A stretch of DNA of 64,000 nt from Thermothielavioides terrestris NRRL 8126. Lineage: Eukaryota > Ascomycota > Sordariomycetes > Sordariales > Chaetomiaceae. The translations under genes and the position numbers were made by a program. How positions within the stretch are numbered: the stretch's first letter is position 1; each line of letters begins with the position of its first letter. Under the pieces are notes generated by a model that saw only the letters and a program-made list of their open reading frames with translations, was not told the DNA's origin and made no database searches. The stretch spans positions 4,898,001 through 4,962,000 of the forward strand of contig NC_016457.1 of assembly GCF_000226115.1 (NCBI RefSeq), given 5' to 3'. Shown here one piece after another: positions 51,847 to 64,000 of this stretch.

Positions 51847-54800
51847 GCTAAATCTAAGTCGATAGGATAATAGTCCTAGGCTTCTACTTATAACTGTTAG
51901 CGAGGTAGAATACTATAATGCTAAAGCTATATTCTAGGTAGCTATCGATCTATAAAAAGAGGGTTTTATTAGGGTCGAAGTAGACTAAAATTGTTGGATC
52001 TAGCTTGTAGATAGTATCCTAGATAGCTTCGAAAGAGGCCTTTTCGATAGGCGTAGGTTCAAAGGAAGTCTTAGCGCAATAGGCGGCGCGCTTGCTAGGG
52101 TTTCTATTCTATACCTAGCCAATGGCTTAGCCTTTCGCAAGTAATATAGTTTTACGGTTTTAGAGAGGCTCGATAAGCTATATATAGTATAGGATTAGAT
52201 AGTGTAGAAATCCTAATACGCCGATATACTACTTTAAAGCCTTTAAGTTATTTAGAAAGGCGAGGTTCCTAAAGGCGGCTATATAGTGCTCTATGTTAGT
52301 TAGTTCGAATCTATCGATATAGAAACCAAGTAGCTCTATACTAGGATATATAATATAAGATTTAGTAAAAGCAATAGAGATGTTCTTCTTCTCGAAGAGG
52401 CTAAAAATAGTCTCTAAATGCTTAGTATACCTATTAGTTATATTGCTAAAGATAATAATATCGTCGATAAATACTTAGGCGAAAAAGGCGTAAAGGCAAA
52501 GCAACTAGTTTATAAAACGCTAAATATATATAGGAGTATTATAGTAGCCTATTAGGTATACTTTCGGCTATTCTAATCTGCAAAGGCTAATTAAAGTAAA
52601 GCAATCGTATTATAGAGAATATATATTAAATTAGTAAAAGAAGGATATAGTATCGATCGTAGTAATAAACCTCTTGCCTTGTAGATATACGATAATATCT
52701 AATTAAAGTAGTAGAGGGTAGTTGTTAAGCACTGTAACCTTGTTGAAAGTATATAAATTAATGACTATATAGCCTTTGATTTTACTATAAGAGGTATACT
52801 AAACAACGAAAACCAGGTATATAAAAGGAGTAGCTTTTGTAGCCCACTTAAAGTGCTTTTATCGATATAGTTCGTCAAAGGTAGCGTCGAGAACTTCGTA
52901 ATCGCAAACGCTTAGAAGGTATTAGTAGGCACGAATCTTCTAATACTACTAGCCTTCTATAAGAGGCACTCGTATTATATCCTCTTCGTCTTAGACAACT
53001 TAGCTTTTATCCTTCTATAGATGAGGATAACGCTTAACGATATTAACAAATCGCTAAGCTAGCTTACAATCTTAGATATATATATATACGCCCTCTAAAG
53101 TAAGTATCTCTAGTAAGTCGGTAGGTATTTTAAGGCCTAGAGTCGAATGCTTTTCTAGCACTATCGGCTTATAGTTATTAGAAGGCAATTTAAAGCTAGG
53201 ATTATACCTATTAGTATAACTATCCACCTTTAGTATAGGAGGTATATTATACCTATTGGTAGAATCTAGGTATATAAGCTCAGGGCTCGAATTATACCTA
53301 TTGGTATAGCCTTCAATACTAGGATCCTAGATCGATTAGCGCAATGCTAGCTAGGTAGGCTAGCCTAGTAAGTACACCAATTAGTATAATATAGGTTTAA
53401 ATTCGAATAAAGTAGCTAGCTAATACACTATATCGCTATAAAGCGTCGATAGCTCTAGCGAATCCTACGAAGATACTAAGGTCTAGGACGAAACATTGCT
53501 TATAAGTTGCATAGAGTCTCCTAAAACAGTATAAACTAGGCTATATATATCGAATACAATTGATACACTAGGGCTAGTGTACTAAATAGCGGTTTAAATT
53601 GTACTAAGGCTTATAGTAGTAGGTAATATAGCTATTAAAGTAGTCGCTATAGTCAATACTATAAAGGCTATCTCCTAGGAATATACAATATAACCGCTAT
53701 TATTAGTATCTTCGATTTAGCCAATAGGGTAGCGCTTTAAAATAGTGAGAACTCCCTTAGTTAGGTTCTTAAGAGCTACTACCTTAGGGGTCTTAGCGTT
53801 GACAATAGCGTTCAAAGTAGTAGAATAGCGAGCGTTAAACATTATAGACTAGTCTATTAAAAGAAGCTTATATTCTATAGCAATATATACTTCTTGTTTA
53901 AGCTATAAGGTAATAGTGCGTATAGTCTTAACTTTACGTATATAGGGGTACGTCTAGGTATATATAGCGAATAGTATATCGAATCCTCCTAGGATGCTAC
54001 GTAGGCTAGCGATTTTCATACTATAATCGATAGAGGCCTAATACAGATCTAGGAAGTCAGCTCCTAATAGGAGGTTAACAAATAGCTTATCTACTACCTA
54101 GGTAGACTAAGTAAACTTAAGGAGTACTAGGCTAATAGCGGTAACGCCTAGTAGGTAAATAACAAAGGTCGCCTACTAGGTAGGCAAGGTCTTTCTAATA
54201 CTATAAATTTAGCTATTATAGCGCTTAATCAAGTGCTTAAAAGTATTTAAAAAGGTCTTGTCGACAATTAAACAGCTAGCACCTAGATCAAGGTAAACTT
54301 CTAGGTCTTTATAGTTAGGCTAAGCGTAAGCCTTAATATATAAGTAGGTATAGGCGCTATATAGGCTATCGATACTTAGGTTAGCTACTTCGGAGGCCTT
54401 TTACACCTCTAGGTCAGTAGCAAAGTCTATAGCTAGACTAGAGCCTTTGGCAAGTAGGATATCATCCTCTAAAGCGTCCTTGGCAATAGCGATTATATAC
54501 TCTAAGCACTTAATAGTGCTAAAAGCAGCTGCTAAACAGGCTTTTAAGTACTTAAAGAGCTAGTTCTAGGAATCGAACAAGGTATTGCAGTATCCGTAAG
54601 TTCAATAGCCTAGGTTGGCCTAATTAGCTCAATAGCAGCGAACGCTCTTAGGAACAATTGTTTTATCATAGGTACAGATATATATATTAGTAATAGGAAC
54701 TATATTAAAGGTCTAATAGCATTTATAACAGATTAGCTTTAAATCGTAAGCTATATAGGCGATATCCAACTCGTTAGTACTATCGGAAATAGATAACTTA

Positions 54801-57473
54801 CAATTGGCCTCAACTTCGTTATTGGCTTCCAAATTGGATAATGTCTTCGAATCGGCGTTGTCGATAAGGTATATATAGTCTTAGGCTCGATCGTTACATT
54901 TAGAATCATAGTTATCTAAGCAGTGCTTGCCGCTTTAATCGCAATCTCGGTTATAGCGGTCATCGTTATAGTCGTAGTTCTAATAGTCGTCGTTATAGCG
55001 ATTAGCGCACCTAGAGAGCTTCTTATTAGACTTAGTATTACTAAAAGTAGTAGACTTACTTATAAGCAAAGACTTCTTTAATTCTAGAAACTTATTACAA
55101 GCTACAATAATAAGTGTAGACTACACTTTTATAATCTTATATATATAGTATACTAAAGTGTACTTCGTCTTTAGCTATAGAAGAAAAGATATAATAGTCG
55201 AGTCTAGACAGTTATAAATAGTACTTGTAGCATTATACTAGTTTAAATTATTATAATTAATCTAGCCTACTATATATATAAAACGTAACTTCTTCTAAAA
55301 GAAGTTTATTAAAGTATTAAGGTTCTCTACAATATATCTAATAGTTAACTATCTTCGGTTAAACTTGTCGATAGCCACTTAGCGATCTATTATAAAACGC
55401 TCTACCAATTAATCAAAGACTATATAAAGGCCTACTTAATGCCACTATAAGCGCTTCTATATAGTAACTTTACTATCCTACTAAAGGAGGGCTTAGCTAG
55501 TAAAAACTATAGGCAAGAGGTATAGGATTTACTAGTCTACGTTGTAGCTAGTATTAGGGTCCTCTAGAAAAGTTGATAAACGCTAGATAAAGCAATGGAT
55601 ATTAGTAAAAATCACGTTCTTACTATCTATAACGATACCTATATTATTAAGGTCCTTATAACTAGGATTAAAAATACTAATATTATCGTGTTTAATTTTA
55701 AAGGTAGAGACGGATCGGCTACCTCTAGTACTAGCAATATTGTAGAAATACTCTTAGTAACTACAGTTTAGAGGAGGTAGGAAAGGTAGACGGTTGTTTA
55801 GGTAGTTGCTTAGATAGCGCCTACTGTCGCTATCGTCTAGGTCGCTTAGGTCGTTCGGATTATAGCCACCAACGCCAGAGGGCCGTCTAAGAAGCGATAT
55901 AACCTAGCGTTAACTATCCTAAAATAGCTCGCCTTAGCGAAGGTCGCCCTAAAGCGACTTAGCCTAGTCTAGGTTGCTATAAGACGATATAGCCTAGCGC
56001 TAGCCGCCTAAACGCGAATTGTTAAAATACATAATATAGGCTTAATACACTAGTAGTATACCTATAGCTAGGTTGTAAGCTATACCAATATCGACGCCCT
56101 TTAGAGGGATAGGAAAAGCAGTCTATAAGCGAGGTCGAGTAGGCTAGACTAGGGGAGGTATATAGAGGCTCTTTATTAGAGAGGCTACTATTGCTATTAA
56201 GTAGCAGCTTCGAATTAAAAGAGTATATAGCTATAGCTCTATAGTCGATATAGGAGTAGCTAGCGGAGGCTCCTTAGCTAATATAGGATTAGCTAATAGG
56301 TTCTTAGTAGCTAACTAAGTAATAGCGTTATCGATTTTACTTAGCTGATTATCTATATTATATATATACTATATAAAGAGCTTTTTTTAATACTAGACCT
56401 GTTAGACGACCTCGCTAGTCTAAGTAGCGGCTATCTAAAGTTGACCTATAACCTCTAGTAAGTCTTTAAAGTGGTTGTAAAAGTTCGTCAACCTATTGAA
56501 TATAGGTCAAATCTCAGCAACGTTAGCCTAAAGTTGATTGACTATAGTAATAGTACTTTTAAATAAAGTAGTATATTTATTGATAGTCTAGCTAAGCTAC
56601 TTAATAAAAGGCTAATTAGTACCAACCTTAATATACTCTAAGAGGTTTAGAATATCTTTAGCTTCCTTAGGGTCGCTCTAGGCGTCTTTAAAGGATAGTT
56701 TATCGCCTAGTTGTATATCGTTATAATTATCTTAGCTAATATCGATATTACGATAAATATGCTTTTAAAGAGTAGGTAGCTCTAGAGCTAGAGGAATAAA
56801 GCCTTTATATAGAATATATAACGTCTTCTCGATCTTTTTAGATATAGCAACGTCGTATTTAGAGAGTTGCTTAGCTAGCAAAGAGGTATAAGAACGAGTA
56901 TTATAGCTATAATTAGCTATCTTGATTATCGCCTTGGTTTAAACTATAGAAGTTAGGTCAAATAGGCGTATCATTGACGTAATACTAGCTAACGAAGGCC
57001 TAGTGAAAGGTTCATCGGTTTAAAGAGGAGAGTGTTCTAACTGCTATCGGCTATCGCCACTATATAAGAAGAACTAAGTAGTTGATTAGCTACTGCTGTC
57101 GACGATACTATTAGCGATCGCTACTATATAGACTAATCGATCGATAGCTAAAGATTATAATCGCTATCAGTAGAACCGCTATACGATCGAGGCTCTTCGA
57201 CTAAACCGTCATTCAAAGTGGATTAGGTGCCTTCAACGCTATCAACCTCGTTAAGTCGCTACGTAAAGAAAGTAGGAGTTCAACTAGCTACTACTATTGG
57301 CAAAGCTACTATATAGGCTAGTCGATTAATAATGATAAAAGAATAATTAGGTTAATGATCTTAAAGTCGTAGCTACTACTTAATATAGTAAAGTGCTATA
57401 GATGTATAGAATAATAAGATATAGATTAATAATAGTAGTAGATCGAAGATCTAGGCGGTAGTATACTAAGAAA
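51847..57473 (-). mobile_element. Gypsy-2: RNase H (part), RT, protease, Gag (RIP-destroyed)
   Basis: On the minus strand an RNase H start (SILVYFDPNK-like, about 51960-52020) follows an RT with FIDDIIIF at about 52448-52478 and a downstream IELLGF-type segment at about 52290. Protease has LDLGASCLIVDK at about 54255-54292. A Gag zinc-knuckle-like segment is at about 54890-54970 and Gag extends to about 57400. Protease and RT motifs differ from Gypsy-1, so this is a second family. The integrase is not seen. Confidence 0.65.
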
Positions 57474-60400
57474 TATTATTATTATTATTATTATTAATCT
57501 TACACCGAAGAGGCACTTAGTGCCTCGCCACTAAGGGCAAGCAGTCTCTCCACCTCTATCTATACTACTTACATATAGCGCCTATACTACGTTCCTACTA
57601 TATAGGGTAGGCCTCTCTAATTCTTTCTCTCTAACTTGCTAGAACTCACCTTTCTAGCCTAGTAGCAACAAAGATATAGCGGCCTATATAGCCCATTGTA
57701 TACCACTTATATATATAATACGCTCCTAGCGTAGGTACTATAGCCGCTAGGTACGCCGTATACTCGCAAGGAGCGGCTAGAGGCCGACCTTCCTACACCT
57801 TGTCTTCCTCCTCTTACGCCTCTCGCCTATACCTAAGTTCTTATAGCTAGCTGCCAAAGGCTCCTTTGCTATACTGTCCTAGCTACTACACTCCTACTAT
57901 GTATCTACTACGCTCTCTACTATTCCCTTAAATCCTACTTCGCCCTCGATATTTAGTTCGAACGCTAGCTAGTACTCCTGTTATACGCAGTTGTGGGTCA
58001 CCTGTGGCCACCTGTGGCCAACTGCGCAAGTGTGGGTCCACTGGGCCCACTGGGCCCCACAACAGCACTGGGCCCCGCAACAGTGCATAGGCCACCTTAC
58101 ACACAGGCCACCACACTCCTATATTTAGGTGAGCACTTGCTCACATTCCACACTCTTGTAATACATCCATCTTGCACTCCTCCGAAGCTCCTGCTTAGTT
58201 TGAGTGCTCTGCTACCTTAGCTAACGAAGCTAGGTAGCAACCTACTTTGTTTGTATAACAACTCCCGTAGGCGCCTAGTATATATTAGCTACCCTATAAT
58301 CCTTTATACACCTCTCCTACTTCTAAATAGCGTAAGTAGTATATATTAGTCCTAGACGTAGGGCTTTCCTATAGCAACTATAGAGTCCTTACAGTGTATT
58401 GTAAAGTAGGCAACAGTCTTAGGTACTTCGCTACAATAGTAGAGTAGCGTAGGCGTATCTAGTACCCCCTTCTAGAATAGGAACTGCCTAAGGCCAATAG
58501 CCCTAGTATATACCTATATAAGGAGGGAGCTCTACACCTTACTAAGACCTTTGTATACCTATAGCACCTAGGTAGAAGGCTCTAAGTTATATAGGTCTAC
58601 CACTTCCCTATAGTGTACCCTCTCTAGCCTCCTAGCGTCTATATAGTATATCTATATCTCTCTATATACCTTCTACTCCTCTACTATAGCTATATCTATA
58701 TTAGTGTATAGCTATAGCTCTTAGAGCCTTTAATCGCTATCCTTATCGCTCTTATCCTATACCTCTACTACTATCGCTAGGCAGTATATAAAGAGCTAGT
58801 CCTTAGCCTATAGTTGCCTCTACTTTGTAAGAGACTCCCTTATAGCTAGTCCTACCACTAGGGTATAGCGTATATAGCGCTACTTCTTTAACCTTAACGC
58901 TACCTTTATATAGACACTGTATAGAAGCTATATAAATCCGGTTTTTTAGAGCCTCTATTCGATATATACTACTCAACAGTTGAGATATAGGTCGATAGAG
59001 GGTACTTAGGTCTTACTTTCTAGGTTATAGACTAGTATAGCTTTATCTATACTAGCAACTACCTAGAGGTAGCCTAATTGTATTACACTAAAGCTATATA
59101 CGATCCTATAGAGGGTCCCTTTAATTAGCGTTAGAGTATACTATATCATTGCCCTATACGAAAGGACACTCCTAATAACCTTTGTATAGATCTCCTAGGC
59201 TTATACAATATATACTCTATATGTCTTTATTATAAGCCTTATAAAGGTAAATTTCTATATAGCTATCTTAGCTTCGACTACCTTCTTATATACTTAAAAT
59301 AAGAGCTTATAGTCTAGCTATATACCTAGGAACCTCGCTAACTCTATAGGTATAAGCCCTAGCTAACCTTCGCCAAGGATATTGACGACCTTTGTATATA
59401 GCTGCTATGCCCTTATAAAGTAGATAAGCTCGCTCTTCGCTAGTTCGAACTATATCCTCTGTTCTATAGCCTATTTCTTATACTTAGTAAACCCTTTCTC
59501 TAGTATATAATAGTATACTAGTATATCCTATCCAAATATAAGAAGGTTAGTGTTATCTATATACCTAACCGTTAGGAGCCTAGTATATACCTCGAGGGTA
59601 TAGAATAGGGGGGTGATAAAGAAGATAAATAGCGTTGGCGACAGTGGCGAACCCTATAGCGTACTTTACTATAGGGTCGTTGGCTCGGCTATAATCCTAT
59701 CGAACTATAGGCGCACTATATAATCCTCGAAGTAGCTCTTTAGGAGTATAACTAGCTTCTTCTTAAAGCCTAGTTCCTAAAGCGTATATAGTAGCTAGAT
59801 CCAATCGACCTAGTCGAAAACGTCTTTTAAGTCTAGCTACAATAACGAAGTGTAGGCGCTATACGCCTACGCTATCTTTACTATATTAGTCACTACCTAG
59901 ACTACTACCTCTATAGACCTATACTACTAAAAGCCTATCTATATCTCTAGGAGCAGCTTATACATCTCGGCTATATATATTACCTAGTCTATAATAGCCG
60001 CTTCGATAATTTTACCTACTATACTAAGTAGCGATATTAGGTGGTACGCCTCTATCTCTGTTAACTGTTCTAAAGACTTCCCTAGCTTCCTAAGGACGAC
60101 CACCTATATAGTATAGAATCTATATAGGAAGTGCTCTAGCTTAAAACAAGTGTATATAATTACTATAAGCACTTCCAATAGCTTGCCCTCCTTATTGTAA
60201 GCTTTAAGGAATTTATTAGTAAAGAGGTCTTCGCCTAGTGCTTTATTTAATCCTATATAACTTATAATCTTAGTAATCTCTATACTACTGACCTTTTAAT
60301 CAATAGGCGCAATATTATAGAAAGACCCCTTAGGCTAGTCTTAGTCGAGTATACTATTATACTATACCTATAGGGCAGGGAAGAAGCGCTTTACTAACGC

Positions 60401-63400
60401 CTCTGCCTTCTAGGTATATATTATAGCGCTCTAGGGCTCGCTAGGTCCTAGCTAAAGCGCTAGTAGCGCTAGCGGTTTAGGGCGTTAGTAGCTATAAAGC
60501 TATACCTACCTTTCGATATCCTATATTAGCTTCTGCTCCTTTAACGCTTTAGCAAGCAAATAGCGCTAGTATAGCGTTTATAACCAATAGGCATAGCGCT
60601 CGAAACACTATACTACCTTGTAATAATACGCTTAGAAGCTTGCTATATAGCTTGACCGCTAAGCGCGTTTAGCCCTCTTTGCTTCTCACATTGCTTTATC
60701 GACCTTAAGGTTCTACTATAGTATATAGGGCCCCTAGTTAAGCTTATAGTATAGTGCTATTATATCTATAATACTAGTTAGCTCGTATATAAAGGTATCT
60801 ACTATATCTTTAAGCTCTTTAACTATATTGATCTCCTCTAGTAAGGTTAGAAACTAGGCCTTAGCCTCGTACCTCTTATAGTCTAGTAGCGCCTAGCTAT
60901 AGCCCTATAGTATAGTAGCTTTGCTACTACTCCCCCTTAATGGTACTTTAGCTACCTAAGGTATATAGTCTAAGCCTACTAAGTCGAACGGCCTTAGCTA
61001 CTAGGTACTATTGCCCTATATCGCCTAGATATAGTCGATCGTACTATCTCTATTGCTTTACTAAACTTAGGTAAGTATACTACAAAGTGTATAAAGCTTA
61101 AGCTCCTATTCTACTACAATCTAGAGTAGCGTATCTACTAATTAGGAGGTCCTATTATACTTGTCCTATATTAGGTAGTAGGTATTAAAGTTGCCTATAA
61201 GTATATTACGCCTTTTTAGCTCCTACTCTACTAAGGCGTAGAGTAGTGATTGCTACCCTAGCTCCTAGTTAAGTAAATAGACGGACTATATTATAAAGGG
61301 GTCCAACCCCTCTTTCTTAAACGTTATCGTTACCTAGTCTTCCCTAGCTTTAATAGACTATATTATATAGTCAAGGCGCTTACTTATATATAGCGCTATT
61401 CTACTAGCACTATATATTATCTTATACCGTCTACCTCGTCTATAGGGTAGGGTAGGCGAGGTCGTAGTTAAATAGATCGATAGCTTTTAAATCGCTACTA
61501 GGTCGAACTCTTCTCTCCTCTTTAGCGCCTAGTTAAAGTAGTATCTACTACTATCGGTATTCTAGTAGAGTACCCTTAGCGTTATAGCTATATATTTAGT
61601 ATAGAGTAGGGGCTCTTAATTATAACTACGTTAGACTATAAAGCTAGCTCTATATTTACATTGTATAGAGGCGCTATACGAGTAGCGCTTCTATTCTACG
61701 CCCTAGTTCCTTAGAATATTTATAAGAGTACTCTAAACTAGAATAGGTCTATACCGTTAGTACGCCCTACCCTCTAGATATCGGTAGGCTAGCCTACCTT
61801 AGTAGGGTACTTCCTTAGGCGCTATTCCCCTAACTCGTCTTCCTAGCTTCTATACTATATATTCGCCCCTGTTATCGCCGTTATCTAAGGCTAGAGTACG
61901 TAGAACGTAAATAGGCAATTAAGGAACCGCTCCCTTATATATTTACGCTACTCCTATATAACCTTATAGCTTATATCGAAGGCTACGTAGGTACCTTTAT
62001 AGTTGACGTACTTTAGTTAGTGCCTAGCTAGGTTAGTCTTTACTAGGCACTACGCCTTTTGCTCTCTTATAGTATTACTATCGCTATACGCTATATAGAT
62101 GTAAATTAGATAGTATACCTCCTCCTTTTTATAGAATATCGCCTTATACCCCTATTTCCTATATTTAAAGTATAGAATCGTATATACTATACCTTTAAAG
62201 TGCTTATAAAGGTAGACTATATAGTTAAATAGAATATCTTAATTAATAAGCTTTATAGCTTCTTTAACTATATAGAGCTCGACTAGTATATATATCGTCT
62301 ATAGCCCCTAATCGCCCTTAGTACTATCCTATAGTATATATAGCCTTATATATATAGTCTAGACCTTATTCTCTCTTACTAGATCTACTACTAGGCGGCT
62401 AAGGTTATCTCTATACCTCGCTAGGGCAACTAGCTATACGCCCTTCGCCAATACTATAAAGGTATAGCATTTAAGCACTATAGTCGCCCTAAATATAGCA
62501 GTGACCTACACTTTGTTGTCTTTGTCAATGAACTACGCTTAGCAATCTTCTTTAAATATAACTACTATATTCCTACTCTTTAGTAGCTTCTATACTACAA
62601 TAGCGCTGCTTCTACTGCCCCCTATAGTCGCTCCTATTATAGCTATAGCTATATTTACCACTTAGACTATATCCTCTACACTCCTATTAATAATATCTGT
62701 AGATACCTGCCTAAGGTCGATTATAAGCTTATAAAATAGCTTCTTTAGTATATACTATATATAGCTCTTAAATAGCTAGGGCATCAATGTTATAGCTACG
62801 CCCTACCCTACTATCTAAGCCTAGGTCCTTACCTATATACCTCTAACGCCTATCTATAGCCCAACTTTGTTCTTAATCTATATAACCTCCTCTTTTATAT
62901 AGTCGACGCTTTTATATAGCTTATATATATTATAGGAGTAGTTTAGCTTATCTTAGAATACCTTATAGTAATATATATATATAGTAGCCTATATATATAG
63001 CTATATCTCTAGCAATACTAAGGTATAGAATTCTTATAGAAGCCTTAATCTTTTGTCACTAGCGCCCCTAGTACGTATATTCCAATCGTTCATAGCTCCT
63101 ATAGGGGGGAGCCTAAGTCTTTAGTCGTATTAGTTAGGGTGCTTATATACGTTAGCCGTAGTGTCGCAATTCGTGGCGCCTACTGTCGGACTACTACTAT
63201 CGCTACTGCGACCTACGTAGCCGCTACGCCCCCTCTACAACATCGTAGATAGGGGTAATCAGGTACGCTAAGTACGCTCGTGTTGTCGGATTCGATTTTA
63301 GCTCAACGGTTCCTTCGCAATTGGCGTTTAAGTACGAAGAAGCTACTCTTTTTTTACGCTAAGAAATATATATCTGCAAGGTAGAACATATATACGTACA

Positions 63401-63480
63401 CCGCCTGCCCAAATAGGCCTAGCGTTACAAAGTCTATAACGCGGGGCGCGAGGCACCTTTATCTAATCTACGTACACAGA
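57474..63480 (-). mobile_element. LINE (Tad1-like), longer inverted copy, RIP-destroyed
   Basis: The (ATT)n tail at 57474-57492 followed by a 3' end matching 51700-51816 in reverse shows that this is the same LINE family in the opposite orientation. The RT catalytic region reads RYIDNTNLL at about 59550-59580; the other copy reads RYINDTNLL. Homology continues to the endonuclease (about 61170-61200) and beyond the point where the plus copy ends (about 62565), reaching a GC-richer 5' region at about 63170-63480. A solo LTR is inserted at 57979-58260 with a perfect target duplication. Confidence 0.7.
57974..58265. mobile_element. un-mutated solo LTR, 282 bp, with perfect ACTCC target duplication
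   Basis: The LTR spans 57979-58260, begins TGTTATAC and ends with its exact complement GTATAACA. ACTCC stands directly on both sides (57974-57978 and 58261-58265). Removing the LTR and one ACTCC restores continuity with the other LINE copy near 51345. A TATA-like CTATATTTAG lies at about 58121-58130. The interior is GC-rich and repetitive (CACCTGTGGCCA doubled at 58008; CACTGGGCCC units). It is free of RIP, either because it is young or because 282 bp is below RIP's length threshold. Confidence 0.9.
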
Positions 63481-64000
63481 CACATAGGTCACATAACCCC
63501 CCTATTCCTCCTACTCTATATTAGCAAGGTTTCTTACTAGAATACTGATCTTTATATTCTAAAGGATAAACTTCTATAGACTACGATAACTAAGGGATTA
63601 AGATAGCTATACTTAGAGTTTACTAAATCTACTTTAGGACTTTAGATTTTTAAAAAGTAAGCTAATCTATAGTTTAATATTAGAAAATCCTAAGTACTTT
63701 ATAAAGTTTAATTAAACTCTCTTTTAATATTATAAAACTAAGAGACTAACAATATTAGAAGATCTATTTATCGAAGAAACCAACTATAAAGAACTTATCT
63801 TCAATAGTTTCTTAGAGGACGTTAGAATCCCTTATACATTATTAGTAGGTAGCAATGCCTTAACGCTTTAGGTAAAAGTAGAACGTAGTTGTACTAATTT
63901 GAACTTTATATTTAGAGTAAAGATTTAAAAGGATCTAGGTATAGGTAAGCCTAGCTTAATATTGCTAAAGAATAAAATCCTTATAAGGCTTAAAGTTAAT
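63481..64000. other. RIP-mutated DNA, unidentified
   Basis: Strongly AT-rich with dense stops. The plus strand is weakly protein-like (for example a segment near 63560-63650), probably a further retroelement entering from the right edge. Nothing specific can be assigned. Confidence 0.4.

Overview
The window is nuclear DNA of a filamentous ascomycete (Pezizomycotina, most likely a Sordariomycete). Three things point there. Genes have short introns with CTAAC-type branch sites. Long AT-rich blocks have few CA/TG and many TA dinucleotides, with dense stop codons in every frame, as left by RIP (repeat-induced point mutation, C to T at CpA). The telomere-like motif present is the fungal CCCTAA type. 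The species cannot be named from sequence alone.

Layout. (1) 1-10026 is RIP-destroyed retroelement DNA: a chromovirus 3' end (1-780), then the left half of a large minus-strand Gypsy element (Gypsy-1, left LTR 1374-1865). (2) 10027-10551 is an un-mutated 5' stub of a Copia element. (3) 10552-29090 is an unmutated, GC-richer gene island. It holds a cysteine-cluster protein (16071-17246), a Clr2-like heterochromatin protein (20812-22711, minus), a small ORF (24080-24349), an unknown protein (24417-25534, minus), a gamma-glutamylcyclotransferase/AIG2-like protein (25887-26687, minus), an intron-containing tRNA-Leu (27151-27254), and six full or partial copies of a 360-380 bp TIR element whose core resembles telomere repeat. 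(4) 29090-31752 is RIP-mutated again and contains a dead MULE transposase. (5) 31753-39311 is a complete, apparently intact Copia retrotransposon with identical 182-bp LTRs, an open 1,789-codon Gag-Pol frame and, downstream on the opposite strand, a four-exon gene for a 249-residue cysteine-cluster protein. (6) 39312-43787 is the right half of Gypsy-1 (protease, Gag, right LTR). (7) 43788-64000 is a nested graveyard: an unidentified dead ORF, a second Gypsy (Gypsy-2), two LINEs in tail-to-tail orientation, and a fresh solo LTR with a perfect 5-bp target duplication.

How the parts fit. The 5-bp sequence GAGTA lies just left of the Copia stub at 10027 and just right of the Copia 3' LTR at 39311, and Gypsy-1 reads from Gag/protease on the right into RT/RNase H/integrase on the left across that interval. 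A Copia insertion into Gypsy-1 therefore explains the two outer edges. The complete Copia's own left flank is different (TATTT, inside the MULE), so the gene island plus MULE appears to have been brought inside the Copia insertion by a later rearrangement that duplicated the first 525 bp of Copia; an assembly misjoin is the main alternative.

Most notable candidates: the spliced antisense accessory gene inside the intact Copia, the Copia-bounded 29-kb block, and the TIR elements with telomere-like cores, one of which sits just upstream of the Clr2-like silencing gene. All coordinates inside RIP-mutated elements are approximate, because reading frames there had to be followed through stop codons.
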